DNA from: Siphonodentalium dalli
Taxonomy: Eukaryota > Mollusca > Scaphopoda > Gadilida > Siphonodentaliidae
Length of the DNA stretch: 64,000 nucleotides
Direction: 5' to 3'
Assembly: GCA_032622095.1 (NCBI GenBank)
Contig: CP136063.1
Span: 78,529,980-78,593,979 of the forward strand
Under the pieces are notes generated by a model. The model was not told the DNA's origin and did no database searches. It saw nothing but the letters and a program-made list of their open reading frames with translations. The first letter of the stretch is position 1; each line of letters begins with the position of its first letter. The position numbers were made by a program, and so were the translations under genes. Positions 42,263-55,309 of this stretch are shown here, piece after piece.

Positions 42263-42678
42263 TATATTTATAGACAGAGACAGACGACCAGAATGGCAAT
42301 GTAACGTTATCGTGTAATGGATTGAACATATGGTCAAATATCTAACTGGCTCTCCACGACAGGCTAAATGCGATGTGTTATTATAAGGTTATATATATAT
42401 CTTTATATATAAAGAACTGGGACCAGAGAAATAGCATACTCCGAGACGACCAAGCCAGAGTTGGACCCAAATATAGGGATCTCTCTCTCTCTCTCTGGAA
42501 GACCCACAAACGCCAATGCCTTTGTGCAGTCTTACCGACTCGGAGCCGACCATTTCCCCAGCACCACTCAAGTATATATATTTACTCATTTGTCGCGTCT
42601 TCGGATTCTATGCATTATATGAGTTATGTATAGTATTATGTCATTACTAACGTATAATATAAATTGTTTAACTACAAT

Positions 42679-45318
42679 TCAAACAGAGAGGCAATGATAT
42701 TCTTCCCATAGTTTACATGTGCACTTAATTATGAAATTTGCAAAGTCGTTGATATCTTCGACATAAGAGGCAATTTCTTCAAATTTTGCCGCCAAGAAGA
42801 ATAATAATTTATCTTCATCTGAAATAGAATCAAAACGTATGTAAATTTGAACTCCAAATCTACACAAAACAGAAAATTCTATTTCGTCACGGATACACGT
42901 TAATGAGGAACACGCAGTATGTGGTCGGAGTACGCGCGAGAGCAATTTGAACATATACCTGTATCACACGGAACGCATGCAGGAGAATTGTATAATTTGT
43001 GCCATTTTGTAATAAGACAATTTATTTTCTGGAAACAGGAGGCACAATTTCCACAGAAGCGAGACTTCGAACGTGGTCTGAATCTTCGAGAATCGAATTA
43101 AGGAGTTATCAGCATTAATTCTCTCGGACCTGCAGGCCGCGCTCTCAGTCTCATTAATGAGAGCTTTAGTTAATTGTTTCCATTTCTCTTTAGAAGGAAA
43201 TACTGATTCCTTCAAATACAGACACAAGTAGTCTCCAGTTTGTATTTATTCATTGTTACCATGATATCGGAGAAGAAATTTTTACAAGAAGTATTTGGAG
43301 CAAGTGCGTGTTGATAAAGACGGAAAATGAAAATTTCCTTGGCCGTTTTAATTTGTTCCAGATTATACATTGATCTAAGGAACGATAGTTTTCGTTTATC
43401 TATATAGCTCATAATAGGGTGAACTCCTATGAGCCCATGGACGATAACTAGCACGCGTAGGTAAACCCTGAACCTGTTTCAGACAAAATCTATGGCATTT
43501 TTCAAGAGCTTCCTCATGTTTATGTGCCAGGTTCCATAGTAATTCTGCACCAGATAGCGACTTTGAGAGGACAATATATTCGTATATTGTCTTACAGCTC
43601 AGTGGCGTTATCCCACCGGCGTAAAGGCCAGCATTAGATAACATGAGATAGGTACCCCTGATTTTGCGATAAATTGTATCTACAAATGCACCATTTAAAT
43701 CATACTTGTTTAAAGGAATACCAAGATGGGTAACTTCTTCCACTTCCGGTATTACAGATGGTCCAATATGCCATCTACGGCCAGTTTTGTTTGCACGCGC
43801 CTTAGATTCATTGAATACAATAACGGAACATTTTGATGGGTTGCACATAATTATAGCGCCACATCGTGCTGTAACGGTAGCAGATGTCGCAAAGATTACG
43901 TAACCCAGTCATAGTAAGTGAAAGTAATAACATATCGTCAGCTAGCGTTGGGCTGGAACAATCTATACCATATAAGTTTAGACCAATTCTTGAGTTCCTC
44001 GGCTGTAGTATGAGGTCGTTCACATAGATCATATAGTATGAAGGGGATAATATTCCCCCTGCCTTGCTCCTTGACACACTGTGAACCGACGGGATGGTGT
44101 ACCGTTATACCTAACTGAACATTGGACATCAGATATCAGGCTATGTATAAGATAAAACGAGAGGCCTTGAATGCCGCGATCATATAGTTTGTACAACAAC
44201 CCGTTGATCCACACCGTGTCAAAGGCATTCATTGCATCCAGGAAACATGCGTACATTATGTGACCAACATCTTTAGCATAATCAATACATTCTAGTGTCA
44301 TGTACGACACCATATTTGAGCTCAACATTTTTGGAACCCGTGCTGCAATGGGTCAACTTCTAGAGTACGGGGAGAGAATTTCTCGATTCGGTTCTGAAGC
44401 ACACGTTCAGTAATTTTGTATAGGGCGGGCATAAATGTAATTGCTCTATAGTTATTAAAGTCATCTTTGCTTTTGGAACCGCCTTTGTGTAGAGTTATAA
44501 TTATTCCTTTCTTTGCATTTTTTGGAACTTTACCATATTTAAATATTCCGGATAAGCAGGTTGATAAAATATTTGTGAGTAAGTCGCTGCCGTATATAAT
44601 ATGCTCGTATGCTACGTTATCCCACCCTATGGCTTTATTTAAGCTTAGAGACTTATACACAGATTTGAGTTCTTGACATGTAACTGGGAAGAGAAGGAGT
44701 TTATCAATAGAAGAAGGTGCCTTTTCTTGTATTCTGTCATTGACAAAACTATTTACTGAGGTATAATGCATTTGATCAAATTCTTCTGAGGTCAGTGGCG
44801 TATATAATTGTTCAAAGTAATCACCCCATGCGCACATAATGTCTTCAGGGTCCCTTAAGAGGTTTCCATTGTGATGAAACATATTATTGGGGCTGACTCG
44901 TTTAGACCGTTTCAGATTGAATAACCTAAATAATGAGTCGTGGTCAACTTCAGCTTTGTGATAAATTTCATGATTTATTTCCTGAATGTACTTATAAGAT
45001 TTCAAACGATACAACCTTCGAAAGTGTGCCTTTGCGTTTTTATAGTTTGTGTAGCTAATAGCACCAGAGCAAGCACGGGGTCGGCCATCCCTGATCCAAA
45101 TGGAGCGATACTTTTTCAATGTCAACCACAAATCGCTCAAAAAATACCAAACACAAACATTTCCAGACACCCCTCCCCCATTCGGATCGCCACATCCACC
45201 ATTTGTATACACATCGATAATGTCTTTCAGCGTAACTGTCAAGGGCGTCATCTGGCCAATCGCCAAATTCTCTACTATACCAATTCAGATTAACATTACA
45301 GTCAAATGTTTGATACAT
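42679..45318 (-). pseudogene. degraded non-LTR retrotransposon (LINE) reverse transcriptase
   Basis: A long - strand frame (45266-44322) holds the fingers part of a LINE reverse transcriptase (GWDNVAYEHI, KKGIIITLHKGGSK, NNYRAITFMPALYKI, DPLQHGFQK). After a frameshift come motif A (CFLDAMNAFDTVW) and motif B (QGARQG) at 44328-44029. After another shift come GGILSPSYYMIYVNDL and motif C (LADDMLLLS) at 44077-43808, and then the thumb region at 43848-43396. Each break is a shift or stop, so the copy is dead. The upstream endonuclease is not recognisable, indicating 5' truncation. The motif style fits the CR1/Jockey group. Confidence 0.85.
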
Positions 45319-45369
45319 ATATCATTATATAGCCTTGAAATCTATATTTCACATCTTTCTTAAATGTCC

Positions 45370-46890
45370 CAATAGATATAGATATGCATAGATTTATGCT
45401 CGTCCTAATTGGTAACCCATAGACACATACGCTGAAAGATGTTATTCTACATAATGCAAATCAAATTGTTTTCTCACCATGTACAAACGTTTCTGTTATC
45501 GCCTTCTTGTCATGTTATAACAATGTATTGTCAATTTTGTACGGGAGATGGGCTACCTAAGTTGAAATAACTTGTGCCCCGATCCCTTTTGTATATTTAT
45601 ATACGAAAAAAATATGTTTTAAAGTAAAAAGTAACAAATTATACAGACTTGTCATACAACCATGCAGTGGAATGTATGAGCCCTACAAGTATCTGTGAAT
45701 AGTTTTAATTTATGAGATTTTAATTGCTTCTGTGGGGTCCGTGAGCAATACAACTGTTTAGATGCAAATGTTAACGTTAATGTGCACTTGGAAACATGCT
45801 GGAATGTAGGCTAATAACTATTGTTATTGGAAAGATTTAAATCATAAAAATTGTCCTCATCATTTGTTTATCTGGCTACACGCAGTTCGGTGATTTATTA
45901 ATGCCTTCACAGAGTCTGTTGAATGTATGGGAGACCGTGCTTGTATTTGGCAGCCCAACACTTTTTATTGAACAATTGCTATCTAAAATGCTAATTATTA
46001 AAAATGCTTGGTACCCTCCAGATTTGGGTTATGGGATATCTCCAGATACCATTTCCGCAAAAACCTGCTTTGAGACAAAAATTGAGCAGTGAAATGTCGT
46101 ATCGAACTGCAAATTTATCGGAATATTATGTATATTGATCCATAATTCCAGACGTAAATCGTGTCTCGTTCAGATAATTATCATGAATAATAATATCTAC
46201 CCGTAACCAGATAGTCATATGGCACATGTGCTGCGTATTCATATCAAATGAGATATTTAATAGGCTGATGATAAAAACGGCCACGCGACGGTCGGACCCC
46301 TTTGTGTGGGAAAATACACAACGTGGCCCAAACGACCATGGAGTAGATACTATACAGATATATAAGGCTGGGCAAAGTCTATTCCCTATTTCACGTTCAT
46401 TCACGTAGAATCGCTCCACAAGAGGCTTATTGCATGGGGATTCTAAACATTTTTCGTCCCTAATATTAGAAAGTGCAGAAGCAGTGCTATATTTAATCGC
46501 ATGGTTGTAGTATGCAATTTCAGAGGAAGTGCATTTTAAATGTTCCATTTTGAAAACTGAACATATGGCAGTTTTGGGACGAACATTTTAAACACTGTGT
46601 TGGTCTGATAACGGTAGATCCGTTCTGTGTCACACATCGAATCGATATTCAGACTGAGGTAGCAAAACATAATCATTTTTTTTAATTTTCGACAGAACGC
46701 TCTCTTTTGCCAATTTTTGTACTAAAATTTTCAAACCAAAAGCAGACATGACGGAGCGAATGTCAGTAAATAAGCCCCTCCCCTCACCGTTCAACGAAAA
46801 TCCATTTAGAACTACATGTACATGTTTTAACGTGGTTTGATAAGTACTGACTATTGTAGTCTTGATGAAAGATATTCATTATCAGAATAT
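45370..46890. other. non-coding sequence, no gene recognised
   Basis: Scattered short frames without domain or splice support. Confidence 0.4.
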
Positions 46891-46894
46891 ATTG

Positions 46895-47170
46895 GCTGCC
46901 TTAATCGGTATGGTTAGTTCGTGGATACCATCACCGTATCTAATATCGGTTAGACGAAGAGATCGTGGGTTCAAACCCCGACAGGGGCGAATATCGGGAT
47001 CGAAACGGATCCGTTCAGCGTGTGTCACATTTTGATCCCATGTTCCGAGTCATCACAACTCAACTCTCGGTGAAAGTAGTTCCTTTCTAGGTGTACCCGT
47101 ATATAAGCTGACGGAGACGAGATCGTGGGTTCGAACCCCGATATGGTCGAAAATCAGGACTGAGTTGAGG
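46895..47170 (+). repeat. two tRNA-SINE-like B-box fragments
   Basis: GAGATCGTGGGTTCAAACCCCGA at about 46958-46981 and a matching GAGATCGTGGGTTCGAACCC at about 47115 are near-consensus polymerase III B boxes, the first preceded by an A-box-like TGGTTAGTTCG. No cloverleaf folds convincingly, so these are tRNA-derived SINE remnants rather than tRNA genes. Confidence 0.5.
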
Positions 47171-47275
47171 GACATGCCAATTCGATCTTAGCATGGTCAC
47201 TTGATAAGAATTGATAATTTGTCCACAAACATGTGCAGTAATGGATACATATTGAGCGAGTGCCTCATATATAAT

Positions 47276-49108
47276 ACTAGCAGGTGGACCCGACTTTGTC
47301 CGGGCTGTTTCCCCTCTGCTTTTCGGCGAATTGCGCGATTTGACCTTGAATTGTCCATTTTGAAGGTCAAGGTCAGGTGGGGTCACGATTTGACCCGTCC
47401 AAAACACTGCCCGGACAAAAGTACCCGTCGAAATCCATCCGGTTTTACCCAATTTGACCTCGAATTGATCACTTTTAAGGTCAAGGTCAGGTCGGGGTAA
47501 CGACTCGACCCGTCCAAAACACTCAGTGGACAAAAGTAACCATACGTATCAAATTTCGTGGAAATCCCATCAAAATTCGCGATTTCAAGGTCAATGTCAC
47601 GTCGCACGGGCAAACGAATAGGCTTACGACACTCCCCATACGAAAGTATCCACATACACTAATTTTCATCGAAATCCCGTGATACTCGGGCGTTCGACCT
47701 TGAAATGACCCGATTTCAAGGTCAAGGTCACTTCGCACGGGCAAATTAACAGGCCCATGCCAGTCCCCGGCCGAAAGTACCCCCACACACCAAGTTTCAT
47801 CGAAATCGGCTCGGCCGTTTTCGAGTCCATCGCGAACAAACAGACAGACACACACAGACACACACAAACACACACACAGATCTTCCAAAATATATAATAG
47901 ACTAGAAGGTGACCCGACTCCGTCCGGGCTTTGACCTGAATTGTCCAATTGAAGGTCAAGGTCAAGTGGGGTCACGATTTGACCCGTCCAAAACACTCAG
48001 TCGACAAAAGTAACCCAGTGTATCAAATTTCGTGGAAATCCCATCGAAATTAGCGATTTGACCTTGAATTGACCCGATTTCAAGGTCAATGTCACGTCGC
48101 ACGGGCAAATGAATATGATTATGAGACTCCCCATACGAAAGTATCCCCACATACCAAGTTTCATCGAAATCCCGTGATATTCGGGCGTTTGACCTTGAAA
48201 TGACCCGATTTAAAGGTCAAGGTCACGTCGCACGGGCAAATTAATAGGTTTATGTCACTCCCCGGCCGAAGGTGGCCCCACATACCAAGTTTCATCGAAA
48301 TCCCGTGATATTCGGGCGTTTGACCTTGAAATGACCCGATTTCATGGTCAAGGTCACGTCGCACTGGCAAATTAATAGGCCTATGTCACCCCCGGCCGAA
48401 AATACCCCCACATACCAAGTTTCATCGAAATCGGGTCGGCCGTTTTCGAGTTCATCGATTACACACACACAAACACACAGATCTTCCAAAATATATAATA
48501 GACTAGAAGGTGACCCGACTTCGTCCGGGCTTTGACCTTGAATTGTCCATTTTGAAGGTCAAGGTCAAGTGGGGTCACGATTTGACCCGTCCAAAACACT
48601 GCCCGGACAAAAGTACCCGACAAACGTGCCCGTCGAAATCCATCCGGTTTTACCCGATTTGACCTCTAATTGATCATTTTGAAGGTCAAGGTCAGGTCGG
48701 GGTCACGATTTGACCCGTCCAAAACACCAAGTGGACAAAAGTAACCCTATGTATAAACTTTCGTCGAAATCCCATCAAAATTGGAGATTTGACCTAGAAT
48801 TGACCCGATTTCAAGTTCAAGGTCACGTCGCACGGGCAAATGAATATGCTTATGAGACTCCCCATACGAAAGTACTCCCACATACCAAGTTTCATCGAAA
48901 TTAAATGACCCGATTTCAATGTCAAGCTACGTCACGTCGCACGGGCAAATTAATAGGCCTATGTCACCCCCGGCCGAAAATACCACCACATACCAAGTTT
49001 CATCGAAATCGGGTCGGCCGTTTTCGAGTTCATCGCGAACACACACACACACACACCCTCACACACACGCACACAGACACACATATCTTCCAAAATATAT
49101 AATAGATA
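47276..49108. mobile_element. three tandem ~600-bp units of a LINE/SINE-tail-like repeat
   Basis: Units at about 47276-47903, 47904-48504 and 48505-49108 begin AGGTGACCCGACTYCGTCCG and end with a (CA)n stretch and TCTTCCAAAATATATAATAG. Each contains ~120-bp subrepeats (GTCACGTCGCACGGGCAAAT; CATACCAAGTTTCATCGAAA). The AAGTTTCATCGAAATCGG / GTTTTCGAGTTCATCG ending followed by CA repeats resembles the 3' tails of RTE-type retroposons. Apparent open frames are repeat artefacts. Confidence 0.7.
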
Positions 49109-49664
49109 ATGAATATTTGTATATAGGGGGTGGGTCGGGGGATTAGAGCCCCCATCGGGGAGTTAGCCCCATCTCGTTGGTGTGATCTGCAATGGTCAGC
49201 CCGGTCGCTATATACCCATTTCGTCGGGGAATCCTGGCGCCACCCCTGTTTGTGTACATTCAATTCAATTTATTGGTATATACTCGTCGTCGTTTTGACA
49301 TATAGAGTGGAACATATACAGTGTTAAATTTCAAAATATTTATGAATGGTGCATGCGTGCAGTGAATAAATATACGACAATATAATATGGGATATGTGGT
49401 AAGTAATCAGTGGGTTTGGGTTGGTTTTGGTAGTTTTTTGGTGTGCCTCAGGAGATCCTCGTTATTGATTGGGCTTTCTTAATAAATAGAGCAAGATTAG
49501 TAAGCGTTCGTTTGTTACCGCTATTAAATAGGTCGGTTAGCTTCAATGTATTGGGTCTTTTATAGTAATATTTCTTTATATATCTTGATCTCATGCATGC
49601 TCACAATATTCAGCTGAAACTTAAAGTATCGAAGCCACACATCAAGGGGAAGGTGTATGCCTAC

Positions 49665-49841
49665 CTTTGACACAAACGCCATCATTCGGCACGTAGTATT
49701 CATCTGCACACTCGCAGCGATACGTAAGAGTACCCGAAACGTCGACATGAGTTCTGCACGCAGCGTGCATCGGGCATTGTCCATCTCTGACGCCTTTGTC
49801 GAATGCACTATAGTAGATACAGGAACCACCAAGAGCTAAAC
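49665..49841 (-). CDS. EGF-like domain exon (phase 1-1)
   Basis: Acceptor AACTGCAG and donor AAAG|GTAGGC bracket 177 nt. The frame gives cysteines in GGSCIYYS, GQCPMHAACR, YRCECADEYYV and GVCV, an EGF-like module with an insert typical of a long first loop. The phase equals that of the exons at 38.3 and 59.3 kb, allowing in-frame splicing among them. Confidence 0.78.
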
Positions 49842-50341
49842 CTGCAGTTATATCATAAACGTGTGATCGAGGTGTTCCAATGTTGCGGTTGACGTACATA
49901 TATGCATGGTGAATGCACTGTTAACAAAAATTCCGATTTGAAACAGAACATAGTGCCGGAAAATTGCTGCCGGATCTATGATCTGTAAAATCACGGAACT
50001 TTGTTCCGTACTTATGGGTCATATTTCCGGCAGCAATTTTCCGGTAATCGCATTCCGGCACTTTGTTGCGCGCTCAAACCGACTCATAGCGACAGTAGAA
50101 ATCTAACGGCACTATGTTACCTACCCAAATCGAAACAAAGTTTATGTTAAAACTGGGGAATTTTAACAGTGTGGGTTTAAGTTTATTGGGGTTTATCGCG
50201 TTTCACTCGCTAGCCTATATTAATTTACAACGTTGTCAGTTCCATCGATGAAGGAAAGACCGCAGAGTTAATTTCACCAGGGAAATTAATCCACTGCACG
50301 TAGATTTCACTGACCGCCCGAGAATAAACTGACAAACATGT

Positions 50342-51173
50342 TAGTCCGGGAGCTAATAGGGGTACCCTTGCACCCCCCCCCCCTGGGACTTAACTTCACC
50401 CCACTCATTTTGTTCCTTATTATGTCCTTCAACTTTTAAGCAATGTTAACAAGAAAAAAAAGTGGCCGTGTAGACTCCAGACAAGATGGCGTCCATCATG
50501 GCCGCCGTTTTTCAGCCCAGACCTTAGGTCAGTTTTATTCAAATTATAGCGGGAAAATCTTGTAAAATGTATACAAATGTATATATTTTCGTGAAGCTGA
50601 GACATAATGACACATTTTTGAGCCAAAATTAAAACTCACCATCCAAGATGGCCGCCAAAATGGCCACCGGAAGTTGAAAATATAACATTTTTTCACAAAT
50701 ACCCCATTAGTTGCACATTTAATTGCTCCAATGGTCAGTTAATATACAAAATACTAAATAAAGTCATATTACTCAACCAGTTCCAAACAGCATGAATTGA
50801 TCTAGAAGATATTTGTGAAAAAATGTCATATTTTCAACTTTCGGCGGCCATTTTGGCGGCCATCATGGATGGTGAGTTTCAATTTTGGCCCACAAAAGTG
50901 TCTTTATGTCTTAGCTTCACGAAAATATATACATTTGTATACATTTTACAAGTATTCCCCCTATAATTTGAATAAAACTGACCTAAGGTCTGAGCTGAAA
51001 AACGGCGGCCATGATGGACGCCATCTTGTCTGGAGTCTACACGGCCACTTTTTTCTTTCTTGTTAACATTGCTTAAAAGTTGAAGGACATAATAAGGAAC
51101 AAAATGAGTTGAGTGAAGTTAAGTCCCAGGGGGGGGGGTGGGTGCAAGGGTACCCATATTAGCTCCCGGACTA
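50342..51173. mobile_element. foldback element with ~350-bp arms
   Basis: The left arm starts TAGTCCGGGAGCTAATAGGG and the right arm ends with the complement ATTAGCTCCCGGACTA. Arms at 50342-50700 and 50812-51173 are near-perfect complements around a ~110-bp centre. They contain ACAAGATGGCGTCCATCATG and a C-run/G-run pair at 50378 and 51130. Non-coding. Confidence 0.85.
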
Positions 51174-51189
51174 TGTCCATGCAGATACT

Positions 51190-53000
51190 CGAACCAGTTG
51201 ATAAATACCTTCAACGTGCGTGAATCACAAACAATCGGGGATCGAACCGGCTTCTCAATCGTTGCATGGTGATTGCCCAATGTGTTAGAAACAGTCTCTT
51301 AATTATGTTCGTTTCCGCGCGTACAGTTTTTGTATGCAACATGTTGATATATCATGTATTTACAAGTTTTGGGATTTTGCGGAAGAAACGAACAATGTAG
51401 TTATTGATTACCATGGGAAATGTAGCCACCAGAGACTTACTCACATTGAATAATGGACATGCAGACTAACCAATTTCGATAACGTCAAAGCTATAGATAT
51501 ATTCGATAATAATGTTGACTTTGACTTGAAACATATTTTATTTGCATGATATACAAAAGGGATTGGGGCACACGTTTTTACAACTTACGAAGCCCCTCTC
51601 CCAATACAATATAGCAACACACATGAAATCAAGATGACGATACAAACGTATTTACATGGTGATAAGTTTTGAGGTACGTAATATGTATTGCCTTCCAGAG
51701 ATTATCGGGCTAGAACGAGGTTGGCTACTGGTCGAGGAAAATTTGTATTTAAGGAATGCCACTACATAATGGATGTTTGGACGATTGGTGGGAGTGCTAA
51801 TAAAATTAGCTATTATTAGTATTTTGTATTATGGAGGCAAAATTAACGAAACACTTGTATTTGATTTGTGGTTACTGTTGTCCTCTGGAAGGCAATACAG
51901 ATAATTAATCAGAACGAAATGTTCGAATGTGAGGTTTGTCCATATGGAGGTGACTGCCACGTGACAAATTTTAATTCTAATTCCGGAAGCAATTTTAAGT
52001 GGATTCGAAAGTAAAACAAATACGATCTTTCAGGGATCGAAACGCATAGTCGCTGCAAGATAATACTGTTGATGTGGCTATCATAATAAAATGCTCAACA
52101 TGCGCTACCTTTTCAGTACATGCTCGCTGTTCAATAAATAATTACATTCCGTCAGGGTTAATGGACTCGCGACTGGACATTAAAGTGATGTGAAACGTAA
52201 ATTGAACCTCACAATTGAGTTCCCTGCGTTATTCTGTGGAAAGACTGAATAAAATAACCCCCATACACGAAATGCCCCAACCAGATATCAGTTTGTACTA
52301 ATTATACGGCCACGTAACTAACTATTTACTTTCCCTCAATCGGGACGAATAATTCCACTGTAAACGCAAAATAAATACACAAACGAGTTGTCGTGTGCAG
52401 TCGCGGAAACACCCGAACACTTCCGACTTGGTCGGGATTGAGTCGGCTTTCGTTCTCAGAAAATAGCTTCCGTGGAGGGAGGCCGTTTGCTGGAATAGCG
52501 TAACATCAGCTTAATAAAACGAAAAACAAGCGGTATAGTCAATTCGAATGGGAGGGATATAAAAGGAATTATTGCCTGAAATCACCAACGGAAGAACATT
52601 GACCGAGTTATGAAAGAATTATAATCAAAGTGGTCATGATCGAGCAATGAACAACGGTAACAGTTGAAAATGTTACTATTTATAGAAATTTGTAATCGCT
52701 GCAGATCGTTGACCGATTTTATGATCGATCTACAGCAGGTACAGTCTCGTGCAGAAAGAGTTGTCTTACATGTGTATTTCAAACTGTTTAATTACCTGTG
52801 CAATGCTACATGTGTGCCATATTGCTATTCACTATTCTAGTACAGACCGTATTTGTTTGGGACAGCGATGGTGATATAGATATCCATATGGAATTATGTT
52901 TTCTTCAATTTTTGAGTTTATATAGGCCCAAATAAATATACCATAAGATGGACTCAATCATTGACAGTTAAAATTGGATGGAAGTACAGAAGTGTTGTGT
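51190..53000. other. non-coding sequence, one possible SINE fragment
   Basis: Near 51235-51250 a B-box-like GGTTCGATCCCC occurs on the - strand, suggesting a tRNA-SINE remnant. No gene is recognised in the rest. Confidence 0.4.
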
Positions 53001-53009
53001 ATTTGCACT

Positions 53010-53640
53010 AAGTAAGCGCAATTGCTTTATGCTTAAGCGCAAATATTTGTATGCAAATAAATAATAAATGTAAAAAAGACTCCCATGTGATTTGCTCTAA
53101 ACTCAAATTAACTCAGGCCATAAAACATTACTCAAACATAGGTGAGGACTCCACCCAGATCCCATACTAAGATGGATATTCAGACTGAGGAAACCAGTTG
53201 GAGATAGGTACATGTATTTGCTTAAGCATAATTCATTTCAATTACGCTTAAGTGTAAATGAAATCCACTTAAGCGTAAATGAGTTGCGCTTAACCGTAAT
53301 TCATATACACTCCCATTGAACTCCACATACTCAAGCTGCAATGGATGCAACCACATTACTAATGCCAGTAAGTTAACATACATCAGATTATACAAATATA
53401 CATATAAGGTAAGACAGCCGATGAAATTATTGCTCTTAATATAATTCCAATGTATTATGATAACGCTTAAGTCAATTATGCTTAAGCGTAAATGATTACA
53501 TTAAGCGTAACTGATTTATGCTTAAGCGTAAATTATTTACGCTTAAATGCAATTAGTTAATATAAAATGTGAAAATGAATCATTTGCGCTTAAGCGCAAG
53601 TATATGTCTATCAATATATTTGCGCTTAAGCGCAAATACA
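53010..53640. repeat. region rich in the palindrome CTTAAG with GCGCTTAAGCGC variants
   Basis: At least ten dispersed copies of variants such as GCGCTTAAGCGCAAAT, TGCTTAAGCGTAAAT and ACGCTTAAGTGTAAAT occur here, with relatives at 54170-54260. Spacing is irregular, so this is not a simple tandem array. Confidence 0.7.
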
Positions 53641-54234
53641 TAACACTCCCTTACTTCCCTCTGATTGTGAATGATAGAGTCCATCTCATAGTATATTATC
53701 ATGGACCCATAGTAGTAGCCCCATATAATACTGAAACATTGAAGAAAAAATATTTCCATATGCATATATCAGCATCTCTGTCCCTGGTGTCCCAATAATT
53801 GGTGCCTCACTCCCAGAGCTCTAGTATATTTTATTTAAGGGACATCTCCTACACAGATATATACCATTTCCATGGCCATAAATATGGAATTCGGGGTTAC
53901 TGGGGACTCGCTTCCCTCATATGGTGTACTTATTGACTTGAAATTGGGGAAAACCCCAATTTTCATATTATCAGCATCCCTGTCCCCAAGAATTTGTGTC
54001 TCCATCCCAGAGATCTAGTATATTTTATAAAAGAGATATATCCTGCACATATCTCTACCATTTCCATGGTCATAAAAGAGATATTGGGGTTACTGGGGGG
54101 TGCTTCCCTCATATGGTGGGTCTGTGCCATTTAAAATTAATTCAGGGGGGTGATATCAATGCATATTAATTTTTATTTACGCAAATGATTTACACTGAAG
54201 CGCAAATGATAGATGTTATTTTGCGAAATATTTG

Positions 54235-55300
54235 CGCTTGATCGTAAATGAATAATAAATGTGAAATGGGTATCCCATACATGAAATGCTGTATCTATAA
54301 TTATGCTATAGCGCGTATATCCTGCAGGTCTGGGTGAACCACCGATCAATCAATAACAGCCCGATCAGGCTAAAGTAGACCGATCAGGCTAAAATAGACC
54401 GATTGTTCTTTCACAGCCAGCTTGAATCTTGGATAAAGGGAGTAGGCCTACTCTAAATTGTTCTTTCAAGTGAAATAGGCCTCCCATACATGAAACGCCT
54501 TATCTATATACTATAGCGCGCATACCCTACAGGTCTGGGTGAACCACCGATCAATCAATAATAGCCCGATCGGGCTAAAATAGACCGATCGGTCTAAAAT
54601 AGACCGATCGGTCTTTCACAGCCAGTCTGAATCTTGGATAAAGGGAGTAGGCCTACTATAAATTGTTCTTTCAAGTGAAATAGGCCTCCCATACATAAAA
54701 GGCCTTATCTATATCCTATAGTGCGCATATCCTACAGGTCTGGGTGAACCACCGATCAATCAATAATAGCCCGATCAGGCTAAAATAGACCGATCGGGCT
54801 AAAATAGACCGATCGGTCTTTCACAGCCAGCTTGAATCTTGGATAAAGGGAGTAGGCCTACTCTAAATTGTTCTTTCAAGTGAAATAGGCCTCCCATACA
54901 TGAAACGCCTTATCTATATTCTATAGCGCGCATACCCTACAAGTCTGGGTGAACCACCGATCAATCAAAAATAGCCCAATCGGGCTAAAATAGACCGATC
55001 GGGCTAAAATAGACCGATCGGTCTTTCACAGCCAGCCTGAATCTTGGATAAAGGGAGTAGGCCTACTATAAATTGTTCTTCCAAGTGAAATAGGCCTCCC
55101 ATACATAAAACGCCTTATCTATATGCTGTAGCGTGCATATCCTACAGGTCTGGGTGAACCACCGATAAATCAATAATAGCCCGATCGGGCTAAAATATAC
55201 CGATCAGGCTAAAATAATCACATCGGTCTTTCACAGCCAGCATGAATCATGGATAAAGGGAGTAGGCCTACTCTAAATTGTTCTTTCAAGTTACAACCAT
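54235..55300. repeat. ~205-bp satellite, five units
   Basis: Units recur at about 54331, 54538, 54741, 54946 and 55151, judged from TCTGGGTGAACCACCGAT. Each contains two or three tandem palindromes of the form AGCCCGATCGGGCT or AGACCGATCGGTCT joined by AAAAT, then CTTTCACAGCCAG and GGAGTAGGCCTACT. Non-coding. Confidence 0.88.
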
Positions 55301-55309
55301 TTTTTTGTA

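Noticed and set aside
46950-47150. tRNA genes
   Set aside because: Good B boxes are present but no complete cloverleaf with matching acceptor stem; they fit SINE remnants better.
47087-49146. Several 60-157-codon frames on both strands
   Set aside because: They all lie in the repeated units and recur with each copy; no domain is recognisable.
53010-55300. CRISPR-like regular repeats
   Set aside because: Spacing is irregular or unit-length (205 bp), there are no conserved short repeats with unique spacers, no cas genes, and the genome is eukaryotic.
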